From contig CAYRJA010000097.1 in assembly GCA_964424455.1 (NCBI GenBank), positions 1-12,562 of the forward strand: a stretch of 12,562 bases of DNA. The letters run 5' to 3'. The notes beneath the pieces are model-generated. The model searched no databases and was not told the DNA's origin. It saw nothing but the letters and a program-made list of their open reading frames with translations. The stretch's first letter is position 1, and each line of letters opens with the position of its first letter. Below are positions 1 through 8,400 of the stretch, piece after piece. A program made the translations under genes and the position numbers. The stretch is from CAYRJA01 sp964424455 (GTDB taxonomy: Bacteria > Bacteroidota > Bacteroidia > Chitinophagales > UBA10324).

Positions 1-199
1 GCGTGCATTCTCGCCGAGTTACTCCGCAGTACTCTGAGCGAAGAGAGAACTCTGTGAAATTACTGTAACACTTACTCATTGACAAAAAAGTTTTCTTTGT
101 CCAAACGGGGTTACACACAGTGAACCCCGCATTGAAGAGTAACTCCACCGGGTTCTTGTTACAGTTTCTAACCTCTATATACACAATGTACAGCAGTTT
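1..199. other. Intergenic region downstream of the TPR membrane-protein gene
   Basis: No convincing gene is visible. The plus-strand frame beginning at base 1 stays open for 18 codons and stops with TGA at 55-57, so the tail of a gene entering from the left cannot be excluded, but there is no recognisable motif. The stretch holds several small dyads: GAGTTACTC at 16-24 and its reverse complement GAGTAACTC at 137-145, CTGTAACA at 63-70 and its reverse complement TGTTACAG at 157-164, and a compact GC-rich hairpin at 106-129, listed separately. Confidence 0.5.
106..129 (-). terminator. GC-rich hairpin, possible terminator of the minus-strand operon
   Basis: CGGGGTT (106-112) pairs perfectly with AACCCCG (123-129). 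An inner CAC/GTG helix (114-116 with 120-122) closes a three-base loop, with one bulged A at 113. It lies about 70 bases past the stop codon of the TPR membrane-protein gene, the last gene of the leftward unit, so a terminator or mRNA 3'-end stabilising role is plausible. On the minus strand only TTTGG follows the stem and the longer T-run comes some 15 bases later, so it is not a textbook intrinsic terminator. Confidence 0.35.
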
Positions 200-1969
200 T
201 TACTTTGCCTTTTTATTCAGACACAAATCTCTGTAAGCATTTGCAGACTGTCCATAACCCAACTCGGCTCCGCGTTTTAAATCGGCACATGCTTCATCCT
301 GTCTTCCTCGGTTGTAATAGATGATGCCACGGTTGTAATATGATTCTGCAAAGTTCGGATCGAGTTCCAGTGATTTAGAAATATCTTTTAACGCTTCTTC
401 TTCTTTACCCATAGTATAATACACACTTCCTCTGTTACTGTAAGCTGATGCAAAAGCCGGATCGAGTATTATCGCTTTGTTCAGATAAACCATAGCTGTG
501 TCATACAACATACTTTTTCTTGGGTCTTTAGAGTTGTTACCATCTTGCCAGAAAATCAAACCGATGTTACTCCATGTGTCTGCATTCTTAGGGTTTAAAG
601 AGAGTGATTTGCGATAGTCTGCCATAGCTTTGTCAAATTCGCCATTCATTTTGTAAAGTACTCCGCGATTATTGTAAGCAAGAGAAACCGTCTGATAATT
701 ATCAATCACATTACTCCATAAAGCCATGCCATCTTTCCATTTTTTTATCTGATTGAAAGTTTGAAATGAAAAGATGGCAATAAGTGCAATCAATATTCCT
801 TTTGCCGGTGTTTGATAAGAATTGTTTTTACCTGAATAATACATCAGACCATAAGCCAGTACAAAGTAAATACCGATAGACGGGATATAGCTGTAACGGT
901 CTGCCATGATAGCTCCGCCTACAGGAAGCAACTGTAACACCAAGAAAACTGTAACAGCATAAAATCCGACTCCAAAAAACACTACTTTGGTTTTCCGCAA
1001 TGAATAGAAAACTGCCGACAGAAAAATCAAAAGAATAAAAGGATAGATATAATATACACCCGGAATACTGTCGCCTGTTTTTACAGGGTAAGGATAATAA
1101 GCACATAAGTCAATAGGCACAAAGATTCTGACTATATATGTAATAAAACTGTAACACGCAAAAACGATGCGTTGCGGAAAGCTGAATACTGCAATATCCT
1201 GAATAGCTCCTAAACTTTTTTGAGCAACAATGGCAACTACTCCAAAAATAACTGACAGAATGAAATAGGGAATTTTTTCAACAATAGTTTTAGTCGTGAA
1301 TTTTCTATCCGAATAAAAATCAATCAGAAACAAAACTACTGTAAGTGAAACTCCCATCGCCTTAGAGAACAGAGAGAATAAAAAGAACAACAAACTATAT
1401 ACATACAGTTTTTTTGATTCATTTTCTTTTATGTACCTGACATAGAAAATTAATGACAGCAGAAATCCGAGTGTGTACATTATATCTTTCAACTCACTCG
1501 CCCACGCCACTGACTCCACATGCAAAGGATGAATTCCAAACAGCAATCCGACAACAAATGAAATTTGGAAAGAGTTAGTCAGTTTGTAAATAAGCAACAG
1601 TACCAAACAGGAATTAACTATGTGTAACAGCAGATTCACTGCGTGATATGCATCCGGATTCAATTGAAAAAAGTGATAGATGATGGAATAAACCATCATC
1701 ACCAGCGGATGAAAATTTCCCATCACATATTTGTTATCAACAAAAAGAGCTTTCAGGTTGATGCTGCGGATGAGCTGTTGCCGTTCAATGTAGCGGTCAT
1801 CGTCAAGGTTGACGAATCCGTTGGAGAAAACCGGTATATAAATCAGAAAGGTGATGACAGCAATAACTGCAGCGCCTATCCAAAGTGTTTTTCTGTCTGT
1901 TACAGCTTTTTGCAACGCTGCTTTTGACGGACCGGTTTTGTGAGGTAATTTTTTCTTTTTGGCTGACAT
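200..1969 (-). CDS. Multi-spanning membrane protein with C-terminal TPRs (GT-C/TMTC-like, putative glycosyltransferase)
   Basis: 589 residues, ending in TAA. A lysine-rich cytoplasmic tail (1-27) precedes a first membrane helix at about 30-48, followed by roughly ten more hydrophobic segments to about residue 403. The first loop after helix 1 carries an acidic triplet (DDD, 56-58), the position where GT-C glycosyltransferases place catalytic acidic residues. The segments HPLHVESVAWASELKD (147-162) and DRYSYIPS (357-364) resemble conserved patches of the TMTC/GT-C family. About three to four TPR units follow (about 428-570), with the canonical pattern of asparagine and glycine in helix A and LDP at repeat ends. 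Family knowledge: GT-C enzymes transfer sugars from lipid-phosphate donors on the non-cytoplasmic side, and eukaryotic TMTC proteins O-mannosylate beta-sandwich domains. Enzyme activity here is inferred; the safe call is a TPR membrane protein. It starts 42 bases after the protease gene and probably shares its transcript. Confidence 0.85.
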   Translation of the reverse strand: MSAKKKKLPHKTGPSKAALQKAVTDRKTLWIGAAVIAVITFLIYIPVFSNGFVNLDDDRYIERQQLIRSINLKALFVDNKYVMGNFHPLVMMVYSIIYHFFQLNPDAYHAVNLLLHIVNSCLVLLLIYKLTNSFQISFVVGLLFGIHPLHVESVAWASELKDIMYTLGFLLSLIFYVRYIKENESKKLYVYSLLFFLFSLFSKAMGVSLTVVLFLIDFYSDRKFTTKTIVEKIPYFILSVIFGVVAIVAQKSLGAIQDIAVFSFPQRIVFACYSFITYIVRIFVPIDLCAYYPYPVKTGDSIPGVYYIYPFILLIFLSAVFYSLRKTKVVFFGVGFYAVTVFLVLQLLPVGGAIMADRYSYIPSIGIYFVLAYGLMYYSGKNNSYQTPAKGILIALIAIFSFQTFNQIKKWKDGMALWSNVIDNYQTVSLAYNNRGVLYKMNGEFDKAMADYRKSLSLNPKNADTWSNIGLIFWQDGNNSKDPRKSMLYDTAMVYLNKAIILDPAFASAYSNRGSVYYTMGKEEEALKDISKSLELDPNFAESYYNRGIIYYNRGRQDEACADLKRGAELGYGQSANAYRDLCLNKKAK

Positions 1970-2011
1970 ATTCTTTCGAGGTGAAAATATCTATAAAAGA
2001 ATAGAAGTTAT

Positions 2012-4174
2012 CTATTTAATATCCATCACCACTTTAGCTGCTTCATTCAGATAAATATCTTTCTTTAAATCTTTCAGCCATTCTTTATTTCTCGAAATCT
2101 TTGTAGAGTCCGATTCAATGGATTTCAAATCAACAGGAAGATTTGAAATATTCATTTCCGGAAATTTCTTCTGTAATTCATCAAATGCTTTCTTCTCATC
2201 TTTCAATTTCTGCTGACGCTGCCGGTATTCTTTCAGGTTCAGTGTTTCCATTGTATTGTCTGCTTCCTGTTTCATTTCTTTTGCTTCATTATTAATTACT
2301 CCGAAACCGGGTTGCGCCTCTACCCTCTTCTTGCTGTTTTCAATAACATACTTGTAATTTACCGAAGGAGTCCACTCTGAATACTTTGCCGGAGAAATTT
2401 CATCCCAGCCCATCGGATATTCTTCCTGCTTTTCGCCATACTTCAGGTAACTGTATAATCCGGGAATTACAATATCCGGTGTAACACCGCGCAACTGAGT
2501 AGAGCCGCCGTTGATGCGATAAAATTTCTGCATTGTAACCTTCACCGAACCTAATGGTTTGAACGAACTGAACTGTGCATTCAACATTCTGTCCATATCA
2601 AAAATGCGCTGAACAGTTCCTTTGCCGAAAGTAGCAGTACCTCCCATGATAATTCCGCGCTTGTAATCCTGAATAGCAGCAGCCATAATTTCTGAGGCAG
2701 AAGCGCTGTTTTCGTTTACCAAAATAACTAATGGACCATTGTAAACAACAGACGGGTCATTGTCATTCAGCAAAGTAGCTTCACCATTTTTTGAATTCAC
2801 CTGAACAACAGGACCCTGACGGATAAACAATCCTACCATTGTAACAACATTTTCAAGAGAACCGCCGCCGTTATCACGCAAGTCCAGAATTACACCTTTT
2901 ACTTTTTCAGATTTCAATTTTTCAAGTTCAGTCTTTACATCTTTAGCACAATCCCTACCTCCATTATTGTTAAAGTCTGCATAAAATATTGGTAACCGTA
3001 TGTAACCGATTTTTTCTTTATCATTAATAATGGCAGACTGCGCATAAGTATCTTCCATAATAATTACATCACGGATAAGAGTAATTATTTCTATTGCACC
3101 ATCCGGTTTCTTTACGGTCAGTCGCACTTCTGTTCCTTTCTTTCCACGAATCAGTTGTATGGCTTTGTCGAGGCGCATATCGGATATGTCAACCGGTTCC
3201 ATACTGCCCTGCCCTACTTTCATTATTACATCTCCTGATTTCAAATGTCCATTACGATAGGAAGGGCTTCCCGGCACAATGCTTACTACTTTAATAATTC
3301 CGTCCCGCTGTTGCAACTGAGCGCCTATTCCTTCGAGTTTCCCTGTCATAGCTATATCAAAATTCTGTTTGTCAACGGGTGGAAAAAATTCAGTATGCGG
3401 ATCCTGCGCATTGGCAATACAGCCGAGAAAAAGATTCATTCTGTCATTACGATCCAATGTGTTTTGAGGATTAAAACCATCGTTCATGTTTTTCAAGACT
3501 TTGCTTCTTGCAAGTTCTTCCAGTTGTGCATCTGTTTTACCGATATAGGTTGAATCTTTTTTTGCTGTATCCGGCTTCTCTAAAGCTCTGTCTCTGCTCT
3601 CCATCATATCTGACATACGGATAAGCGTCTGAAATTTCAGGTATTTTCTCCATGCATCTTTCAGCGCATTGGTATCAGCAGCATATTCCATTTTCTTCCT
3701 GTCAGATTCCATGTTTTCATTTTGTGTAAAATCAAATGGTAATGCAAGAATCCCTGGATAATATTTTCTTGCTTGTTCCTGACGTATTAAGAAGATGCTG
3801 TCTGCTATTTCAAAAAAGCGAAGATTGCCTTCCAGTATCTCATTGTCAATTAAAAACTTGAACTCTGAAAGTTTCTGAATATCCGTTTTCAGAAAAAATT
3901 TTTTATTGTAATCAATCCGACTCAGGAAAAGATCAAAGACTCTTTCTGAAAGTTTGTCATTTAATTGTATAGGATTGTAATGCTGATCCTGAATTTCTGC
4001 ATCCAGCACTTGCGCAATTAACGCTCCTTTTTCATCAGGTTGGCTGAGCAATTTGTAGGATGCAAAACCAATTGTAAGCATCAGAAAAAAGACAATTGCA
4101 AAAAGTAGTGACCTGTTCNNNNNNNNNNACCTGTTCATTCGCTCAAATTGATAAATGATATTGGTAAAAGACAT
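2012..4174 (-). CDS. prc: Carboxy-terminal processing protease (Tsp/Prc type, S41A), spanning a scaffold gap
   Basis: Periplasmic, membrane-anchored serine protease that trims or degrades envelope proteins from their C-termini. As given it is 720 residues with four unknown residues (16-19) from ten Ns; collapsing the gap gives 714, close to E. coli Prc (682). One N-terminal hydrophobic segment (about 22-40) is a signal anchor. An alpha-helical N-terminal domain follows (about 50-250), then a PDZ domain (about 275-365), the S41 protease core with DLRDNGGG (431-438), SASASE (490-495, catalytic serine probably Ser492) and TFGKG with catalytic Lys518, and a charged helical C-terminal domain (about 575-720) like Prc's DUF3340 region. 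Both dyad residues are intact. The start at 4174 is the first ATG; Met13, on the far side of the gap, is an alternative. A promoter-like element precedes it, and the TPR membrane-protein gene follows by 42 bases. Symbol by family resemblance. Confidence 0.93.
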   Translation of the reverse strand: MSFTNIIYQFERMNRXXXXNRSLLFAIVFFLMLTIGFASYKLLSQPDEKGALIAQVLDAEIQDQHYNPIQLNDKLSERVFDLFLSRIDYNKKFFLKTDIQKLSEFKFLIDNEILEGNLRFFEIADSIFLIRQEQARKYYPGILALPFDFTQNENMESDRKKMEYAADTNALKDAWRKYLKFQTLIRMSDMMESRDRALEKPDTAKKDSTYIGKTDAQLEELARSKVLKNMNDGFNPQNTLDRNDRMNLFLGCIANAQDPHTEFFPPVDKQNFDIAMTGKLEGIGAQLQQRDGIIKVVSIVPGSPSYRNGHLKSGDVIMKVGQGSMEPVDISDMRLDKAIQLIRGKKGTEVRLTVKKPDGAIEIITLIRDVIIMEDTYAQSAIINDKEKIGYIRLPIFYADFNNNGGRDCAKDVKTELEKLKSEKVKGVILDLRDNGGGSLENVVTMVGLFIRQGPVVQVNSKNGEATLLNDNDPSVVYNGPLVILVNENSASASEIMAAAIQDYKRGIIMGGTATFGKGTVQRIFDMDRMLNAQFSSFKPLGSVKVTMQKFYRINGGSTQLRGVTPDIVIPGLYSYLKYGEKQEEYPMGWDEISPAKYSEWTPSVNYKYVIENSKKRVEAQPGFGVINNEAKEMKQEADNTMETLNLKEYRQRQQKLKDEKKAFDELQKKFPEMNISNLPVDLKSIESDSTKISRNKEWLKDLKKDIYLNEAAKVVMDIK
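4111..4136. other. Scaffold gap (10 N) flanked by duplicated 8-mer
   Basis: Ten Ns occupy 4119-4128. The eight bases just left of them (4111-4118, ACCTGTTC) are identical to the eight just right of them (4129-4136). This is what results when two contigs that really overlap by eight bases are joined with a default spacer. Removing the Ns and one copy deletes 18 bases, exactly six codons, and joins the protease reading frame as ERMNR-SLLFA. Confidence 0.85.
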
Positions 4175-4309
4175 AATAAGGATTTAGTTCTGAAATTAAT
4201 TTCTGAATCTGTTTCATAAAAATGCACGCAAAGATAGAATGCTTTGCAGCATCTGTAGAAAACGTTTTACAGCAATATAAAGTAATGAAAAAGTAAAAAT
4301 GATGAATAA
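4175..4309 (-). promoter_or_regulatory. Protease promoter region with Bacteroidota -7 element at 4229-4236
   Basis: Read leftward, 4236-4229 is TATCTTTG, a perfect match to the Bacteroidota -7 consensus TAnnTTTG, followed by CG. A TTTT at 4262-4259 lies 22 bases upstream and could be a weak -33 element (consensus TTTG). Transcription would start near 4222, leaving a leader of about 48 bases before the protease ATG at 4174. The leader contains a perfect 12-base palindrome, GAAATTAATTTC (4192-4203), and a direct repeat of TTCTGAA; AT-rich palindromes this short can arise by chance. The element suggests the protease and TPR genes can be transcribed independently of the PorP gene upstream. Confidence 0.6.
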
Positions 4310-5287
4310 TCAGAATCTCGGGCAATACACTTCCTTACGGGAAAAACTCGGAATACAGCCGATATATATTATTGACAATTCAGGACCGCCTTTCATCTCA
4401 CTCACTTTTCTGAGACGGGAAACATTAATATCGTAGCTGAAAGCTATGCTTACTTCATCTATATCAAAACGGGTAATAATAATAGCTGCATCGTTCCAAC
4501 GGTAAAAGGTGCCCAGATAAACTCCATAGCGGCTGTTCGACACCATATCCATCTTTACCCGCGCAGAAGCGCCGAAAACAATTTCCTGATATGTGCCTTG
4601 CGAAGCATACATCAATTTAGGATAATATTCAACCTTTCCGGAACCATGAAACCGCCCTCCTGCATTTATTATATATTTAGTTGGCAACCGGGAAGTACCA
4701 TCATTCATAAAAGTTTTCTTAGGTTGATTGATATGATAAACCGCTCCTCCAAAATTGAAATTGCTATAGTGGTCAGGAATATAATTCCACTGCACTCCAG
4801 CAGACAAGTCAGGAAAACTCAATGAGGTGGCTACATAATCACCCGGAGTTTGAAACTGCAATGCAGAGTAATCAATGGTTGCTGTGGTGTAACTCAACAT
4901 TATTCCCCCTCCAAAATATTGAATTCCAAAACGATCAAGGTTTTGATTGTATGCAATGGAAGCTCCCATTTGAGAGGTGGTAAATTTAGAATCACCTGCC
5001 TGATCAGTGGAGAAAACAGCCCCTATACCGAGCAGGTCTTTTCCGCTTTTACCTTTTACCAATCTTAAATCTCCAGAAGCTGCAAAAGTAACATAGGGTG
5101 TTGTAACGCTTCTCCATTGCGTTCGCTGATTTGCCGTAAAACGATAGTCGCAATTGATAAACCCTGTGTTTGCCGGATTTAAAAGTATTGGTGCAGTATA
5201 GAACTGTGAAAAATGAATGTCCTGCGCATTTACCTGAAAAGACAACGAACAAATAATATAAATAAATAATATAATATACTCTTTCAT
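4310..5287 (-). CDS. PorP/SprF-family type IX secretion outer-membrane protein
   Basis: 325 residues from the ATG at 5287. That start gives a clean signal peptide (hydrophobic to about residue 20, cleavage near VNA|QD). The reading frame is open further upstream to 5347, but that would add 20 polar residues ahead of the signal peptide and overlap the C-terminal reading frame of the previous gene. Family hallmarks follow directly: HFSQFYTAPILLNPANTGF (25-43), the NQRTQWRSV segment (53-61), alternating aromatic beta-strand pattern throughout, and a C-terminus ending in CPRF. Family knowledge: in Flavobacterium johnsoniae SprF is required for secretion of the adhesin SprB, whose gene is adjacent; proteins with type B sorting domains commonly pair with such partners. 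Here the upstream gene is exactly such a cargo, so this is probably its dedicated outer-membrane partner. No Shine-Dalgarno is obvious; translation may be coupled to the upstream gene. Confidence 0.92.
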   Translation of the reverse strand: MKEYIILFIYIICSLSFQVNAQDIHFSQFYTAPILLNPANTGFINCDYRFTANQRTQWRSVTTPYVTFAASGDLRLVKGKSGKDLLGIGAVFSTDQAGDSKFTTSQMGASIAYNQNLDRFGIQYFGGGIMLSYTTATIDYSALQFQTPGDYVATSLSFPDLSAGVQWNYIPDHYSNFNFGGAVYHINQPKKTFMNDGTSRLPTKYIINAGGRFHGSGKVEYYPKLMYASQGTYQEIVFGASARVKMDMVSNSRYGVYLGTFYRWNDAAIIITRFDIDEVSIAFSYDINVSRLRKVSEMKGGPELSIIYIGCIPSFSRKEVYCPRF

Positions 5288-5292
5288 GCCTA

Positions 5293-5430
5293 CTATCTTA
5301 GTAGAGTTACATTCCCTGTTTTCTGAATAGTTTCTCCTGTAGAGCATGTTGCTTCAAGCTGGTAAATAAATACATTAGGATCTGCTAATTTACCTTTTAC
5401 TTTTCCATTCCAACCTTGTTTCAAATCATT
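5293..5430 (-). pseudogene. Severed C-terminal half of the T9SS sorting domain of the PKD protein
   Basis: Continuing the frame of the giant PKD gene past its TAA (5433-5431), 45 more sense codons run to a TAG at 5295-5293. The peptide begins NDLKQGWNGKVKG and ends TIQKTGNVTLLR, matching the second half of the gliding-motility/T9SS type B C-terminal domain (TIGR04131 pattern: GWDG, then a strand ending in GxVTLIR). The 42 residues before the stop supply the first half, and together (about 88 positions) they make the usual domain length. No frameshift or further stop is present. The TAG is immediately followed by a second TAG and lies five bases before the PorP/SprF ATG, the spacing expected of an intact cargo-partner operon. 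Confidence 0.85.
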
Positions 5431-8400
5431 TTATTCAAATACAACTTCACCCCATCTGTTTCTTACAATAAGATGAAATTGGGTGACGCCTTCAGCTTGT
5501 ATCATAAAATAATCATTCTTTCCATCATCATTTGGAGTAAATGCATTGGGTATGAGAAAGACTTGTTCATTACAAAATATATTCACCGCCATACTGTCTT
5601 TTGCGATACAACCGTTTATGTCCGTAAGTGTTACGGTATAAGTTGTATGAATCAGCGGATGAGCTACAGGACTTTGACAATTAGAACAACTTAAAGTGGA
5701 ATCCGGTATCCATGTATAAGCACCTGTTCCCGGCAGAGTTAAATTAGCAGCATTCAGTTTTACAGAAGTTCCGGAAAGCAATACTTCATCTTTACCTGCA
5801 TCTACTCTTGTAAGAGGATAAACACAGACTTTTACTTTTTGTGTATCATTATAACACCGCAATTCATCAGCAACAATTACTGTGTAAGTTGAAGAAACAG
5901 TGGGTGATGCTATCGGGCAACATGTATTTGTTTCACTTAATCCACCTTGCTGAGAAGCAGACCATTTGTAAATATAACCTGTAGGATCTCCGGCAGAAAG
6001 CATTACTGATTTACCCGGGCATACACAGGTATCATGACTGATTTTTGTTTTAAAAGACTTTAACACATTCACTCTTACGGAATCTTTTGCCGAACAATTT
6101 TTATTGTCAGTTCCTGTAACATAAAAATAGCTGGTATCCGTTGGGGAAACAAGAGGATTCGCAGTATTTGCACCATTTATTATTAATGATTTAGGTTCCC
6201 AGTCATATTGAACAGCTCCGGAAGCAGATAATTTTATAGGAGATCCTAAACACATTTTTGCTTCAATACCTGCTGAAACAGGAGGAAGAGGGTTTACCGT
6301 TACAACAATGTTATCTGATACAGTACATCCATTTCTATCTGTACCTGTAACAGTACAAGTAGTGGTAACTGTTGGTGATGCAGTCGGATTGCTGATGATT
6401 GAATCATTTAAAGAACTGCCCGGTTGCCATACAAAACTCATCGTCGTGTCTTGCGAAACCACTAATAAACTGACAGAATCATTAATACATATATCAACAT
6501 CATTACCTGCATCAATCGATGACGGCTCTAATACATTAACAACTACGGTTGTATCATCTGTACATCCATCGCTGTTACAAACTATAACAGTATAAGTAGT
6601 GGTAGTAAAGGGTGAAACAACATAATTCTGATCAGTAGAGCCGCCGGGTTGCCATTCAAAACAAACTCCTCCTGATGCGGATAATGTAACCTGATTACCA
6701 AAACAAATTATAGAGTCAGAGGCGGTCACATTTGCTTGTGGCTTAGGTTTCACTATGATTGCTACTGTATCATCATCTTTGCATCCGTTTATATCTGTTA
6801 CATAAAGTGTGTAAGTGGTATTAACCAAAGGAGAAACTTCGGGGTTTGCAATTGTAGTGTCACTCAAACCGGTTGGCGGACGCCACAAGTAAATAACCCC
6901 GCCACTCCCTTTCAGAGTATCTGTAATATTATTGACACACACAAATGTATCGGAGCCGGCTTCAGCTACGGCAAAAGGAAATATATGTGTCTTACCAATT
7001 GCTGTATCACTACATCCAATTGTATTCACAACAATAAGAGTATCATTATAATCACCCGGCAGAGCATAAGTATAACTTGAGTTAGGAGTTATTGATGAGC
7101 CCAGTCCGTCAAACTTCCAATTCCAACTGACAATAGGCAAAGAAGAATTGGAGATATCAGTAAAGGAAATAAAAGTATTCGGACAAGCGGAATCTGGTGA
7201 AGCAATAAATCCTGCTAATGGTGAATCAAGAATCCGGATTATTTTTGTTACAGTATCTGAACACGCCCCAGGTGGCGTCGCAATTAGCGTAACAATATAA
7301 TCTCCTCCCGTTTTATAGGCATGTACCGGATTTTGAAGGGAGGAAGAATCTCCATCGCCGAAAAACCATTTCCATTTATTAATACCTATGGCAGAACCAG
7401 ATGTATCTATAAATGTAACAGATTCTCTTGCGCAGGGAATGTCCGGCATAAAATAAAAGCCCGCTGTTGGGCTAACAACATAAATCGTATCAACCACTCT
7501 GACATAAGTGCAGGGGTTTGTATTACCGGCGGCGCTGTCGGTTATTATTACTGTAACAACAAAAACACCTGTATCTGTGTATGTATGTGAAATGGTATCA
7601 CCGCCGTCGTGTAGCCCTGTATTATCTCCAAAATTCCAAATGAAGCGCGTGGAATTGGTTGGTCTTAAATCAAAATAGACTGTTAACGGAGCACAACCTG
7701 TATCTGGAGTTGCATATGGGTGTGAATAAGGTCCGCCTACAGCGATGTATTTCATTTTTCTAATCGTATCAGAACAATCCAGACATGTATCCAACACAAT
7801 GAGTGTTACATTAAAGGAGTCTGCATAAGAATAAAAATGAGTGGGATTCTGTAGCTGTGAATAGCTGCCATCCCCAAAAGACCACATCCATTTTGCACAA
7901 TTCAGGTTGACTTTGCTTCTATTTAAAAATTGTACATGAAGGGGTGGACAGAGAGAGGAGCTATCCTCTTTTACTCTGAATGCACCTGTCATTTCACCAA
8001 TGGTAATATAATTTGTCTTTCGGAGTATTCCCGTACAGCCATCTGCATCTTTCAATAGTAATGTTACAGTATATTTTCCGGTATTCACATATATATGGCA
8101 TGGATTACTTGAGGTAGAATGTGGTGACCCATCACCAAAGTCCCAGTCATAAATCAAACCGGATCCTTTGCTGTCATCAATAAAACAGACTGAGTTACCC
8201 AAACAAGTAGTGGTATCCGTCGCATGGAAATTAATTTCTGAACCTCTGATATTAATAAATTGATACATAACAATTGAATCTACACAATTATACCCGTCTG
8301 TTACTATTAATGTAACATTAAATGCTCCTTGTTTGGTATATACATGAGTAGGATTTTTCAACCTGCTGATACTACCGTCACCAAATTTCCATCTATACCT

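Noticed and set aside
1..57. Plus-strand frame open from the window edge to TGA, possible end of an upstream gene
   Set aside because: Only 18 codons with no motif; the neighbouring plus-strand frame 3 is open just as long. It cannot be told from chance.
4111..4136. Genuine short direct repeat or insertion target-site duplication around the N-run
   Set aside because: The Ns are a fixed-size spacer of ten and collapsing the duplicate restores a continuous protease N-terminus, so a contig-overlap artefact is more likely than a mobile-element footprint.
5431..5433. TAA reassigned to an amino acid in this organism (alternative genetic code)
   Set aside because: The TPR membrane-protein gene ends naturally at TAA (200-202), and no other gene in the window has an internal TAA. 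TAG and TGA also end genes here. A single local event is the simpler explanation.
6736..7080. Plus-strand open frames of 60-115 codons opposite the PKD, protease, PorP and TPR genes
   Set aside because: They lie wholly antisense to genes with clear domain evidence and their translations have no family resemblance; they are reading-frame shadows.
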